Both the position numbers and the translations under genes were made by a program. The notes beneath the pieces were generated by a model. That model was not told the origin of the DNA, made no database searches, and worked only from the letters and a program-made list of their open reading frames with translations. Below are positions 16,523 through 24,961 of a DNA stretch of 64,000 bases, one piece after another (the first letter of the stretch is position 1; every line of letters begins with the position of its first letter). The stretch is from an uncultured Bacteroidales bacterium (lineage in GTDB: Bacteria; Bacteroidota; Bacteroidia; Bacteroidales; Paludibacteraceae): NCBI GenBank assembly GCA_902778935.1, contig CACYZT010000004.1:1-64000 (forward strand). The letters run 5' to 3'.

Positions 16523-17241
16523 GAGAACTCTGGGAAAAATGCAACAAGAATGTTGTTGTCGGTATTATCGTATGCTTTCTGGCGTATTTTTGTATCAATG
16601 CGATGGTGCGATGTGCGCGGGAGAAGGACGAAAAGCATTCTGCCGTAGAAGATACCATCGTGGAAGACAGCTTAGTTTGGTATCCCGGTCGGACATTCAG
16701 CTATAAGCTAAAATTCAACGACCTGCATGCCAAACAGCATGCCGTCGCCTCGCAAATCGGTTTGTCTCGTCCTCCGAAGGACCGTGCAGACGCCGCCTCG
16801 ATGCGTAAGCAGCTGGTGGAACTGAAAACGAACGAGAACTATATCGTTGACAGCCTGACGCACTCGGTGCCGTACTTGATTCCTTCGGCGAAGCGCGAAC
16901 TGGACGCCATCGGGGAAGAATGGGCGGATATATTAAAACGTAACGGATTGCCTCATTACCGATTCTACGTCACCTCGGTGCTACGCACGCAGGAAGATAT
17001 CAAATACCTGCAAAAGAGCGGCAATATCAATTCCGTCACACAGAGTTGTCATTGTTATGGCACGACGTTTGACATCGCGTACATGCGATATGATAAGGTA
17101 ACGCGCACGCGCGAATACATGCACGAAGACAATCTCAAATTAGTGTTGGGCCAAGTACTACTCAACCATCAGCGGGCGGATAAGATATACGTCAAATACG
17201 AAGCGAAGCAGAGTTGCTTCCATATCACAGTGCGAAAATGA
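16510..17241 (+). CDS. DUF5715 family protein, likely M15-type peptidase fold
   Basis: 243 residues with an N-terminal membrane anchor (about 15-32) after a short basic segment, so probably periplasmic and inner-membrane bound. The region [10 protein letters not shown] (179-188) fits SxHxxGxxxD, the zinc-binding motif of M15 (VanY/DacA-type) D,D-peptidases. CFHITV with His238 could be the third ligand. Known only as DUF5715 in Bacteroidota, so peptidoglycan cleavage is inferred from the motif. Overlaps cysS by 13 bases and is the last gene of the yhcH-cysS run. A hairpin with T-rich tail follows. Confidence 0.8.
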   Translation: MEYLRELWEKCNKNVVVGIIVCFLAYFCINAMVRCAREKDEKHSAVEDTIVEDSLVWYPGRTFSYKLKFNDLHAKQHAVASQIGLSRPPKDRADAASMRKQLVELKTNENYIVDSLTHSVPYLIPSAKRELDAIGEEWADILKRNGLPHYRFYVTSVLRTQEDIKYLQKSGNINSVTQSCHCYGTTFDIAYMRYDKVTRTREYMHEDNLKLVLGQVLLNHQRADKIYVKYEAKQSCFHITVRK

Positions 17242-17245
17242 GAAA

Positions 17246-17276
17246 CGAGCTTAACGGCCCGTTTTCTTTTTCTCTT
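17246..17276 (+). terminator. Likely terminator after DUF5715 gene
   Basis: AAACGAGC and GGCCCGTTT pair with one mismatch around a small loop; TCTTTTTCTC follows. It overlaps the 3' end of the convergent small membrane-protein gene. Confidence 0.5.
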
Positions 17277-17460
17277 CTTTCTCGCATACTTCCATTAAGG
17301 CGCATGCCGAGCAGTTCTCCTGCGCAGTTTGTTCGGGAGGACAGTCATCTGCGGTCTTTTGACTTTCGTCTTTCGATTTCCGGGCTTTGATGCGTTCATT
17401 GACCTCAATGAGCGTCACGATGACCGCCGCCATGATAATAAATGCGAGAAGTGCTTTCAT
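17251..17460 (-). CDS. Small membrane protein with Cys-containing tail
   Basis: 69 residues: one membrane helix (2-20, MKALLAFIIMAAVIVTLIEV), a basic stretch (RIKARKSK) and a tail with cysteines at DDCPPE and ENCSACALMEVCEK. I recognise no family; the NCSACxxxxxC arrangement could hold a metal or disulfides. It lies 35 bases after parE on the same strand, with a GTTAA-type repeat between, and is the last gene of the DUF975-cca-parE unit. Supported by position, a plausible start and convergent packing, not by homology. Confidence 0.6.
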   Translation of the reverse strand: MKALLAFIIMAAVIVTLIEVNERIKARKSKDESQKTADDCPPEQTAQENCSACALMEVCEKEEKKKTGR

Positions 17461-17463
17461 AAT

Positions 17464-17484
17464 GTTAAGCTGTTAAATTGTAAA
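17464..17484. repeat. GTTAA-type 8-base repeat, short copy
   Basis: GTTAAGCT then GTTAAATT then a decayed unit, between parE and the small membrane-protein gene. Same type as 12100-12139. Confidence 0.6.
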
Positions 17485-17495
17485 ACATTAGATTG

Positions 17496-19409
17496 CTAAT
17501 CCTCGAAGTCCTCCACACGGTCTTCCTCGATAACGAGATTATCGATGATGAACTGCTGGCGCTCCGTGGTGTTCTTGCCCATGTAATAAGCGAGCAACTC
17601 ATTCACCGCATCTTCCTTACGCAGCGTGACCTGGTCCAGACGAATACCGGCACCGATAAAGCCCTTGAACTCATCGGGAGAAATCTCTCCCAGTCCTTTG
17701 AATCGCGTTATCTCCGGCGTCTTGATTTTGGCAATCGCTTTCTGACGTTCCTCTTCGGAATAGCAGTAGATGGTCTGGTTCTTATCCTTGACGCGGAAGA
17801 GAGGCGTCTGAAGAATATAGACGTGTCCTTTCTTGACCAGATCGGGAAAGAACTGGAGGAAGAAGGTCAACATCAGCAGACGGATGTGCATACCATCCAC
17901 ATCGGCATCGGTAGCGATGATGACTTTATTGTAACGCAACTCATCCAGTCCGTCTTCAATATTGAGCGCTGACTGGAGGCAGTTGAACTCCTCGTTCTCA
18001 TAGACCACAGATTTGCTTAACCCGTAGCAGTTGAGCGGTTTGCCTCGCAGCGAGAACACAGCCTGGGTGCGGACGTCACGGCTCTTGGTAATACTGCCCG
18101 AAGCAGACAAACCCTCAGTAATGAAGATGCAAGACTCCAGCCGCAAGTCATCGTCTGCATCCTTGGCACTCTTCACCGGTTTAGTATCATTGAGGTGGAT
18201 TTGACAGTCGCGCAACTTAGGATTGTTGACGAGGTTTTTCTTCGCTCGTTCGCGTGCTGCTTTGGTCACGCCGGCTATCGCCTTGCGCTCTTTCTCGCTG
18301 TCCTGAATCTTTTGCAGCATAATCTCCACGGTCTGCGGATTCTTATGCAGGTAGTTGTCGAGTTGCTGCTTGACGAAGTCATTGACGAATTTGTTAACGC
18401 TCACACCTCCGGTAGGCGACATATCTTTGGAGCCAAGCTTAACTTTGGTTTGGCTCTCGAAGACCGGTTCTTCAACATTGATGGCTATCGCTCCCACCAC
18501 CCCGTTTCGGATGTCTGCGAGTTCCTGATTCTTGTTAAAAAATTCCTTGATGGTACGTCCTATAGCCTCGCGGTAAGCAGCCTGGTGCGTACCTCCCTGG
18601 ATGGTATGCTGGCCATTGACGAAAGAATAATACTCATCGCCATTCTGGTCGGTATGGGTAAGTGCAATCTCAATATCATCGCCCTTGAGGTGGATAATCG
18701 GATAGAGGGGCTCGATGGTCATATTCTCCGTCAGCAGGTCAAGCAGACCATTACGGGAAACGAATTTCTTGCCGTTATACGAGAGCGTGAGACCGGTATT
18801 GAGGTAAGCGTAGTTCCGCAGCAGTTCCTCGATATAGTCATCGCGGAAACGGTAGTTCTCAAAAAGCCCTTTGCTATCATCGGGTACGAACTCGATAATC
18901 GTACCGCGTTTCTCCGGACCGTTATAATCGAGGATGCCGGTGTCCTTGGTTAGCTTACCTTGTGCGAACTCAGCACGGCGCATCTTGCCCTCGCGGTAGG
19001 ACTCCACGGCGAAGAACGAAGAGAGCGCATTCACAGCTTTGGTACCGACTCCATTGAGACCAACGGATTTCTTGAAAGCTTTGCTATCATATTTACCGCC
19101 GGTATTGAGGACGCTGACCACCTCGACCAACTTTCCTAAGGGTATGCCTCGTCCATAGTCGCGCACGCGGACACGTCCATCAGCCACTTCCACCTCTATC
19201 AGCTTACCTTCGCCCATACGGAACTCATCGATGGAGTTGTCAATACTCTCCTTGATAAGCACATATATACCGTCATCGGAGTGACTGCCGTCGCCGAGTT
19301 TACCGATATACATACCCGGACGACGCCGGATATGCTCCATGTCATCAAGGTGAATAATGTTCTCTTCTCCGTATTCCACGGGCGCTACATTCAGTTCTTC
19401 GTCTATCAT
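17496..19409 (-). CDS. parE: DNA topoisomerase IV subunit B
   Basis: 637 residues. A GHKL ATPase domain ([36 protein letters not shown]) is followed by a transducer and a TOPRIM domain ([13 protein letters not shown] and [14 protein letters not shown]). The EGLSASGS form of the TOPRIM motif is usual in Bacteroidetes ParE. With ParC it decatenates sister chromosomes. Its partner parC is not in the window, although in many Bacteroidetes it lies nearby. Eleven bases downstream of cca. Confidence 0.95.
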   Translation of the reverse strand: MIDEELNVAPVEYGEENIIHLDDMEHIRRRPGMYIGKLGDGSHSDDGIYVLIKESIDNSIDEFRMGEGKLIEVEVADGRVRVRDYGRGIPLGKLVEVVSVLNTGGKYDSKAFKKSVGLNGVGTKAVNALSSFFAVESYREGKMRRAEFAQGKLTKDTGILDYNGPEKRGTIIEFVPDDSKGLFENYRFRDDYIEELLRNYAYLNTGLTLSYNGKKFVSRNGLLDLLTENMTIEPLYPIIHLKGDDIEIALTHTDQNGDEYYSFVNGQHTIQGGTHQAAYREAIGRTIKEFFNKNQELADIRNGVVGAIAINVEEPVFESQTKVKLGSKDMSPTGGVSVNKFVNDFVKQQLDNYLHKNPQTVEIMLQKIQDSEKERKAIAGVTKAARERAKKNLVNNPKLRDCQIHLNDTKPVKSAKDADDDLRLESCIFITEGLSASGSITKSRDVRTQAVFSLRGKPLNCYGLSKSVVYENEEFNCLQSALNIEDGLDELRYNKVIIATDADVDGMHIRLLMLTFFLQFFPDLVKKGHVYILQTPLFRVKDKNQTIYCYSEEERQKAIAKIKTPEITRFKGLGEISPDEFKGFIGAGIRLDQVTLRKEDAVNELLAYYMGKNTTERQQFIIDNLVIEEDRVEDFED

Positions 19410-19420
19410 CGTTTATCTAT

Positions 19421-20839
19421 TTATCGTAATCCTTTTTCCTCTGCAATTTTCATCAAGTATTCTTTCGCCGCGTTGTACTCATTAGGGATGATACCGTCGA
19501 GGATGGCATCCTTAATGGCCGCTTTCAGTTCTCCAACCAGCGAACAGGGCTCGAGGTGGAACATCTCCATGATCTCATCGCCCATGATAGGCGGCTGAAA
19601 ATTCCGGATACGGTCTCGTTCCTCCAGTTCCACCATCTTTTGCCGAACGAGTTGGTAGTTCTGGTGGTATCGTGCTTTTTTCTCTTCGTTGCGACTGGTG
19701 ATGTCGGCATCGCAGAGCAGCATGAGGTCGTCTATGTCATCTCCGGCCTCGAAGAGCAGACGCCGTACAGCGCTGTCCGTCACAGTGTCCTCTATCAGGT
19801 TAATCGGCCGCATGTGGAGGTCTACCATCTTTTTCACATACTCCATCTTCTCATTCAGCGGCATTTTCATCTTCGCAAAGATTTTCGGCACCATCTTTGC
19901 ACCGATATAGTTATGGTTGCGGAATGTCCAACCTGCTTGCGGGTCCCATGCTTTGCTTCTCGGCTTACCGATATCGTGCAGCAAGGCAGCCCACCGAAGC
20001 CATAAACCACCGCCAGACTCCGCCACATTATCCAGCACCTTTAGGGTATGGTAGAATACATCCTTGTGCCCGCGTCCATCTTTCACTTCGATACCTTTGA
20101 GCGCAGCAAGTTCGGGGAAGATAAGCGGCAACAGTCCAGTCTTATCCAGCAGAATCCAGCCCTCCGAAGGACGACGACTCAGCATAATCTTATTCAACTC
20201 CTCGTCTATCCGCTCACGTGTGATGATTTCGATTCGCTGTTTGTTGCGCTCAATAGCATCGAAAGTCTCGCCATCGAGGTTAAAGCCCAACTGCGTAGCA
20301 AAACGGATAGCACGCATCATGCGCAACGGGTCGTCGGAGAAAGTGATATCAGGGTCAAGGGGCGTACGGATGATGCAGCGCTCCAGATCTCCGATGCCGT
20401 CGAATGGGTCGAGCAGTTCGCCATAACGCGCTTTATTGAGGCAAATCGCCATGGCGTTAATCGTGAAGTCGCGGCGATTCTGGTCCTCCTGCAGCGTGCC
20501 GTCTTCCACGATGGGATTACGACTATCGTGCTGATAACTCTCCCGCCGCGCGCCGACGAACTCCAACTCCAGGTCTCCTTTTTTGACTTGCGCCGTGCCG
20601 TAGGTCTTGAATACCGAGAGACGGGCACCCTTCCCTAACCGCTTCGCTACCGTCTCCGCCAACAGAATACCCGAACCGACCACCACTATATCTATGTCAT
20701 CCGACGGACGATGCAGAAACAGATCCCGCACCCATCCGCCGATGACGTAACACTCCAAGCCCAAACGGTCGGCTTCCTCGCCGACCATCCGTAATACAGG
20801 GTTCTCTATTTGCTTATTATTCAGCAGGTTTGTCTGCAT
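19421..20839 (-). CDS. cca: CCA tRNA nucleotidyltransferase / poly(A) polymerase-like with HD domain
   Basis: 472 residues from MQTNLLNNKQ; the ATG at 20837-20839 overlaps the upstream DUF975 gene by 23 bases. GGWVRD (34-39) and DDIDIVVVG (47-55) with metal-binding Asp48/Asp50 form the class II nucleotidyltransferase site; DQNRRDFTINAMA and a tRNA-binding helical region follow. An HD domain (about 245-360, LLHDIGKPR) suggests phosphohydrolase activity. It adds or repairs the 3' CCA, and the tRNA in this window does not encode CCA, so this enzyme is needed. Confidence 0.94.
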   Translation of the reverse strand: MQTNLLNNKQIENPVLRMVGEEADRLGLECYVIGGWVRDLFLHRPSDDIDIVVVGSGILLAETVAKRLGKGARLSVFKTYGTAQVKKGDLELEFVGARRESYQHDSRNPIVEDGTLQEDQNRRDFTINAMAICLNKARYGELLDPFDGIGDLERCIIRTPLDPDITFSDDPLRMMRAIRFATQLGFNLDGETFDAIERNKQRIEIITRERIDEELNKIMLSRRPSEGWILLDKTGLLPLIFPELAALKGIEVKDGRGHKDVFYHTLKVLDNVAESGGGLWLRWAALLHDIGKPRSKAWDPQAGWTFRNHNYIGAKMVPKIFAKMKMPLNEKMEYVKKMVDLHMRPINLIEDTVTDSAVRRLLFEAGDDIDDLMLLCDADITSRNEEKKARYHQNYQLVRQKMVELEERDRIRNFQPPIMGDEIMEMFHLEPCSLVGELKAAIKDAILDGIIPNEYNAAKEYLMKIAEEKGLR

Positions 20840-21476
20840 ATTCGGCTTTGATATCCTCGTAGAAATGCGCATAGGAGGTATATTGGTACGGCGTCAGCCA
20901 GAGGAAACCGATACCCAATGTGAGCACACAGAGCAAAGCCCATCCGAGGAAAGTCAGTTCGAGCACGAATAGTTGCCATTTATGTCCGCGCATCATCATA
21001 CGGCTGGTCTTGAGCACATCGCGAACGCCCATATCGGGGTTGTCATGGATGATGAAGGGCACGAGACTATATGCCAAAGACAAAATAACAGCACCGATGA
21101 AAAGGGTAGGAATGGCTATCAGCATAACCAGTACCACTATCAGCAAACCGCTCAGCACATATTTCGACCAGTGGGCAGCAAAATCCTTGAACAACGAAGC
21201 CAAGTAACTGTCCTCCGGCGTTTCACCACGAGAATAGACGAGCAACAAATTACAGAAGGCGAAATACAGAGGTACAGTCAGAAGCATTGCCGCCAATAGT
21301 TGCATACCGGAACCATAGGGCACCAGCCATAGCATATCGAACAGTGTGCTGATGAAAGACGGAGTCTCGCATGCAAAGGCAATTAAACCAATCAACAGCA
21401 TCAACAATGCCATTTCGTTCCAGCGACCCTTGAGGGTCTCGCGTGCTTGAGCACGATACTCAGAATACATTTTCAT
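20817..21476 (-). CDS. DUF975 family integral membrane protein
   Basis: 219 residues starting MKMYSEYRAQARETLKGRWN, the typical DUF975 opening (helix before the first membrane segment). Five to six hydrophobic segments follow (24-45, 60-78, 105-128, 132-152, 175-200). VRDVLKTSRMMMRGHKWQLF is a conserved cytoplasmic loop. Function unknown. The start (ATG 21474-21476) was chosen because the promoter -7 box lies at 21509-21516, excluding the upstream in-frame ATG. First gene of the cca-parE unit. Confidence 0.85.
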   Translation of the reverse strand: MKMYSEYRAQARETLKGRWNEMALLMLLIGLIAFACETPSFISTLFDMLWLVPYGSGMQLLAAMLLTVPLYFAFCNLLLVYSRGETPEDSYLASLFKDFAAHWSKYVLSGLLIVVLVMLIAIPTLFIGAVILSLAYSLVPFIIHDNPDMGVRDVLKTSRMMMRGHKWQLFVLELTFLGWALLCVLTLGIGFLWLTPYQYTSYAHFYEDIKAEYADKPAE

Positions 21477-21508
21477 AATCGCAAATAAGTATTTTTTGTT
21501 TGACGCTA

Positions 21509-21540
21509 CAAAATTACTGCTTTTTTTGCATATATGCAAA
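21509..21540 (-). promoter_or_regulatory. Promoter of the DUF975-cca-parE operon
   Basis: TTTG (21537-21540), 20 bases, TAATTTTG (21509-21516). Confidence 0.75.
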
Positions 21541-21557
21541 TTTTTTGAATGCTTTTT

Positions 21558-21589
21558 CTTGCATGTGTGAGAAAAAAGCAGTAATTTTG
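21558..21589 (+). promoter_or_regulatory. Promoter of the M13 peptidase gene
   Basis: CTTG (21558-21561), 20 bases, TAATTTTG (21582-21589). Back to back with the minus promoter but not overlapping it. Confidence 0.65.
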
Positions 21590-21629
21590 CAGTCGCAAAT
21601 GAATTTGCAACCACAAAAAAACAAACAAT

Positions 21630-23648
21630 ATGAGAAAACTAATTTTTACGCTGGCAGCAATGACGCTTATGACAACAGCATGCACTACAAAACAACAAAC
21701 AACCGGTATTGACCTCGCCAATCTGGACACTACGGCAGTACCGCAGAATGATTTCTACCAATTCGCCTGCGGCGGATGGATGGCTAACAATCCTCTGACT
21801 CCCGAATACAGCCGTTTCGGTTCCTTCGACAAACTCGGACTACAAAACCTGGAGCAGGTGAACGGACTGATTCAGGATATCGCCGCCAAGAAACACCCGC
21901 AGGGTTCAATTGCGCAGAAAATCGGCGATATCTATAATCTCGCGATGGACACCGCCCGTCGTGACCAGGAGGGTATTGCGCCCGTGCAGAAAATCCTCGA
22001 TGAAATCGAAGCCATCAGCACTCGCGAGGAGCTCTCCGCCACGCTCGGCAAAGCAATGGATTATCAACTGTGGGCCATGTATGTCGATGCCGATGCGATG
22101 AACAGTTCCATGAACATCATGAATGAGTATCAAGCCGGTTTCTCGCTTGGAGAGAAAGAATATTACCTCGATGAAGACGAGCACACGCGCTCGATACGCG
22201 AGGCGTATGTAGCATACGTAGAAAAGATGTTCGGTTTGTTCGGTTTCGACCATGCAGCCGAGCGTGCGCAGACAGTATTGCGTCTGGAGACACGTCTGGC
22301 AAAAGCCGCATACAGCAATGTGGAGCTACGTGACCCGCAGCGCAACTACAACAAGATGTCGCTGGACGAACTGCAGACGCTCGTACCGCAGGTGGACTGG
22401 AAAGTCTATTTTACAGCTCTGGGCGTAGAGTTGGACAGCATCTCCATTGGTCAGATTCCTCATCTGCAGGAAGCCGGTAAGATGTTAGCCGATGAACCGC
22501 TGGAAGACCTGAAGACGCTCTTCGCATGGCAAGCCATCGAAGGAGCCGCCTCCTACCTGACGACAGAGATATACATGACGAGTTTTGATTTCTACGGCAA
22601 GGTGCTGTCCGGCACCGAAGAGCCAAGACCGCTTTGGAAACGCGCCGTGAGCATCGTAAACGGTACGTTAGGCGAAGCCGTGGGACAGATGTACGTAAAG
22701 AAATACTTCCCAGAAGAGAACAAAGCACGTATGTTAGCCCTCGTACATAACCTGCAGAAAGCACTCGGCATTCGTATTGAGAACCTCGAATGGATGTCCC
22801 GCGAGACGAAAGACAAAGCAATAGAGAAACTGAACGCCATGACCATCAAAATCGGTTATCCCGACACATGGCGCGACTACAGCAAACTAGACATTAACGC
22901 AGAGGATACGTACTACGCCAACCTGCAGCGTGCCGCAAAATTCGAGCAAGAATATAGCCTCAGCTTCCTTGGTAAGCCTGTAGATAAAGCGAAATGGTAT
23001 ATGACTCCGCAGACCGTGAATGCGTACTACAACCCGTCAAGCAATGAGATTTGCTTCCCGGCAGGTATTCTTCAATATCCGTTCTTCGACATGAGCGCCG
23101 ATGATGCATTCAATTACGGAGCAATCGGTGTGGTTATAGGACATGAGATGACGCACGGATTCGATGACCAAGGCTGCCAGTTTGACAAAGACGGCAACAT
23201 GGTCAACTGGTGGACAGCAGAAGACAAGGCTGCTTTTGATGCCCGCACGAAAGTGATGGAAGAGGCATTCAACCGTATCGAGGTTGCTCCCGGCGTACAC
23301 GCCAACGGTGCCTTCACATTAGGCGAGAACATCGCTGACCATGGCGGTTTACAGGTATCGTATTTAGCGTTCTGCCTGAACGAAGAGAGCAAGCCGGAAG
23401 CAAAGCGTCTGGGCGTCCGCGACGGTTTTAGCCCTGCACAGCGCTTCTTCCTCGCATACGCCAATGTATGGGCAGGAAACATCCGTCCGGAGGAAATCCT
23501 CCAGCGTACGAAATCCGATCCCCACTCGCTCGGCCGCTGGCGTGTGAACGGCGCTCTGCCGCAGATTAACGCATGGTACGAAGCATGGAACGTGACGGAA
23601 GAGAGTCCGATGTACATCAAACCGGAAGACCGAGTGTCGATTTGGTAA
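21630..23648 (+). CDS. M13-family (neprilysin/PepO-like) zinc metallopeptidase lipoprotein
   Basis: 672 residues. The signal peptide ends in LMTTAC with Cys18, a lipobox, so the mature enzyme is periplasmic or outer-membrane attached. The large helical N-domain (NDFYQFACGGWMANNPLTPE at 40-59) and catalytic domain are complete: GHEMTHGFDDQG with His505, Glu506, His509, GENIADHGG with zinc ligand Glu566, and NAYYNPSSNEICFPAGIL for substrate backbone binding. The family cleaves oligopeptides. Monocistronic: own promoter and a terminator at 23650-23685. Confidence 0.95.
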   Translation: MRKLIFTLAAMTLMTTACTTKQQTTGIDLANLDTTAVPQNDFYQFACGGWMANNPLTPEYSRFGSFDKLGLQNLEQVNGLIQDIAAKKHPQGSIAQKIGDIYNLAMDTARRDQEGIAPVQKILDEIEAISTREELSATLGKAMDYQLWAMYVDADAMNSSMNIMNEYQAGFSLGEKEYYLDEDEHTRSIREAYVAYVEKMFGLFGFDHAAERAQTVLRLETRLAKAAYSNVELRDPQRNYNKMSLDELQTLVPQVDWKVYFTALGVELDSISIGQIPHLQEAGKMLADEPLEDLKTLFAWQAIEGAASYLTTEIYMTSFDFYGKVLSGTEEPRPLWKRAVSIVNGTLGEAVGQMYVKKYFPEENKARMLALVHNLQKALGIRIENLEWMSRETKDKAIEKLNAMTIKIGYPDTWRDYSKLDINAEDTYYANLQRAAKFEQEYSLSFLGKPVDKAKWYMTPQTVNAYYNPSSNEICFPAGILQYPFFDMSADDAFNYGAIGVVIGHEMTHGFDDQGCQFDKDGNMVNWWTAEDKAAFDARTKVMEEAFNRIEVAPGVHANGAFTLGENIADHGGLQVSYLAFCLNEESKPEAKRLGVRDGFSPAQRFFLAYANVWAGNIRPEEILQRTKSDPHSLGRWRVNGALPQINAWYEAWNVTEESPMYIKPEDRVSIW

Positions 23649-23649
23649 C

Positions 23650-23685
23650 AAAAAAAATGGAGGCCTGATGGTCTCCGTTTTTTTT
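23650..23685. terminator. Bidirectional terminator after M13 peptidase / HIT genes
   Basis: GGAGGCC (23659-23665), TGAT loop, GGTCTCC (23670-23676), one G-T pair, with A8 before and T8 after. Confidence 0.85.
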
Positions 23686-23689
23686 GACT

Positions 23690-23716
23690 TTGGCTATTAG
23701 CTATTGGCTGTTAGCC
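23690..23716. repeat. Period-7 repeat (TGGCTAT type) at the HIT gene end
   Basis: Units TGGCTAT, TAGCTAT, TGGCTGT, TAGCC follow each other, running into the HIT stop codon (23711-23713). The same type occurs inside miaB at 25651-25692, and a related TGGTGAT type is in tsaB at 29602-29640. Confidence 0.8.
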
Positions 23717-24121
23717 TTTCTTCTCGATAGCCTCTGCAATCGAGTTGGCGATGATAGCCATCTCCTCAGCAGGCAAGGATAGTTTTGGATTGGAGAAGAG
23801 CATGTCTTTCTCCGAATTCATTGGGACTAAATGCACATGCACATGGTTTACCTCCATACCCAAGACAGCTACACCTACACGTTTGCACCCCGTGGCTGCT
23901 TTGATGCCCCGAGCCACTTTGGCAGCAAAGGTCATCAGAGATTGGAGTTGCTCGTCCGAGAGGTCGAAGATATAGTCCGCCTCCGGCTCTGCGAGTTTGG
24001 GAACAACGAGTGTGTGGCCCTTCACAAGCGGATTGATATCGAGGAACGCGTAGTTCTTATCATCCTCTGCTACTTTGTAGCTCGGAATCTCGCCTTTGAT
24101 GATTTTCGTAAAGATAGTCAT
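23711..24121 (-). CDS. HIT-family (HINT-like) nucleotide hydrolase
   Basis: 136 residues. TIFTKIIKGEIPSYKVAED (2-20) and NHVHVHLVPM contain the histidine triad His-x-His-x-His whose middle His attacks the alpha-phosphate of AMP-lysine or AMP-amide substrates. Cytoplasmic. It follows greA by 50 bases, all of which are a GATTGAC-type repeat. Confidence 0.95.
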   Translation of the reverse strand: MTIFTKIIKGEIPSYKVAEDDKNYAFLDINPLVKGHTLVVPKLAEPEADYIFDLSDEQLQSLMTFAAKVARGIKAATGCKRVGVAVLGMEVNHVHVHLVPMNSEKDMLFSNPKLSLPAEEMAIIANSIAEAIEKKG

Positions 24122-24124
24122 GGT

Positions 24125-24171
24125 GATTGACGATTGGACGATTGACGATGGACGATTTGACGATTGACGAT
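24125..24171. repeat. GATTGAC/GATTGGAC array filling the greA-HIT gap
   Basis: Alternating 7- and 8-base units (GATTGAC, GATTGGAC, GATGGAC, GATTTGAC) occupy the whole intergenic space from the HIT start to the greA stop. Bases 24125-24159 are identical over 35 bases to 29252-29286 inside tsaB. Confidence 0.9.
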
Positions 24172-24642
24172 TTAGAGAGATATTTCCAGGATTTCAAACT
24201 CCATCATACCTGCGGGTACTTGTACTTGCGCGATCTCACCCACTTTCTTACCGAGCAAACCTTTCGCTATCGGCGTAGTGACGGATATCTTTCCTTCCGC
24301 AATATTCGCTTCTCCTTCGGTCACGATTTGGAATACTTTCTCCATGCCGTTGCTTTTCATGCGTACGCGCACTTTGGTCAGAATCTGCACTTCGTCGGTA
24401 CGAATATCGGAAGCATCGAGCACACGTGCATCCATAAGACGAGCCTTCAGTTGCGCAATCTTAGTCTCGAGCACTCCTTGTGCCTCTTTGGCGGCATCAT
24501 ACTCTGCGTTTTCACTTAAATCACCCTTCTCACGCGCTTCTGCAATAGCGTCAATGATACGCGGGCGCTCCACAGTCTCCAACTGCTGGAGCTCCTCTTT
24601 TAGTTTTTTCAGACCTTCTTCGGTCATATACGTTACTGCCAT
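24172..24642 (-). CDS. greA: Transcription elongation factor GreA
   Basis: 156 residues. An N-terminal coiled coil (about 1-75) has the tip acidic pair in REKGDLSENAEYDAAKEAQG, and the C-terminal FKBP-like domain ends with GMMEFEILEISL. It stimulates RNA polymerase to cleave backtracked transcripts. A 35-residue ORF precedes it by 15 bases on the same transcript, behind a structured leader. Confidence 0.97.
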   Translation of the reverse strand: MAVTYMTEEGLKKLKEELQQLETVERPRIIDAIAEAREKGDLSENAEYDAAKEAQGVLETKIAQLKARLMDARVLDASDIRTDEVQILTKVRVRMKSNGMEKVFQIVTEGEANIAEGKISVTTPIAKGLLGKKVGEIAQVQVPAGMMEFEILEISL

Positions 24643-24657
24643 AATATAGATAGTGTA

Positions 24658-24765
24658 TTAAAATTTACGGTTTAGCAGTTCGCCGGCGATGATAGCCTTG
24701 CGAACCTCATCCATATCCGTCATGTCCGGAATCAGGATATCGCTATTTTGTTTTTCGTCATTCAT
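24658..24765 (-). CDS. 35-residue ORF upstream of greA
   Basis: ATG at 24763-24765, stop at 24658-24660. The peptide starts MNDEKQNSDILIPDMTDMDE and ends AIIAGELLNRKF. It is acidic at the N-terminus, amphipathic helical in the second half, and has no signal. Promoter, leader and 15-base spacing to greA support translation. It may be a small conserved protein or a leader peptide. I cannot name a family; too short for composition tests. Confidence 0.55.
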   Translation of the reverse strand: MNDEKQNSDILIPDMTDMDEVRKAIIAGELLNRKF

Positions 24766-24770
24766 AATAA

Positions 24771-24867
24771 AAATAAGGCATACGCCTTGTGCGGTTTAAT
24801 GGACAGAACTCTGTCTTTTTTCTTAAAAACGAAAGGAAACTTCACAGCCTCCTTTCGCCATTAAACC
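24771..24867 (-). ncRNA. Structured leader RNA ahead of the 35-aa ORF and greA
   Basis: A perfect 10-base inverted repeat (GGTTTAATGG 24793-24802 / CCATTAAACC 24858-24867) closes two inner hairpins: CGAAAGGA/TCCTTTCG (24830-24837 / 24850-24857) and GACAG/CTGTC (24802-24806 / 24811-24815). On the transcript they are followed by AAGGC-GTAT-GCCTT (24775-24788) and ATTTTTATT directly before the ORF start. The layout resembles a three-way junction plus terminator-like hairpin, that is, a possible riboswitch or attenuator. No match to a known class is recognised. Confidence 0.55.
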
Positions 24868-24901
24868 TAAACCTTAACTATGAAAATTTTTGTTTTCGGT
24901 A

Positions 24902-24933
24902 CAAAAGTACTGCTTTTATTTGACATGAGCAAA
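24902..24933 (-). promoter_or_regulatory. Promoter of the leader RNA-greA-HIT unit
   Basis: TTTG (24930-24933), 20 bases, TACTTTTG (24902-24909). Gives a leader of about 130 bases before the 35-aa ORF. Confidence 0.75.
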
Positions 24934-24961
24934 TATTTTTGCAAAAAAATGCTTATTTTGT

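Noticed and set aside
18000-18130. Altered TOPRIM motif EGLSASGS in ParE as a sign of an inactive enzyme
   Set aside because: This form is usual for Bacteroidetes ParE; the Asp pair in DADVDG is intact.
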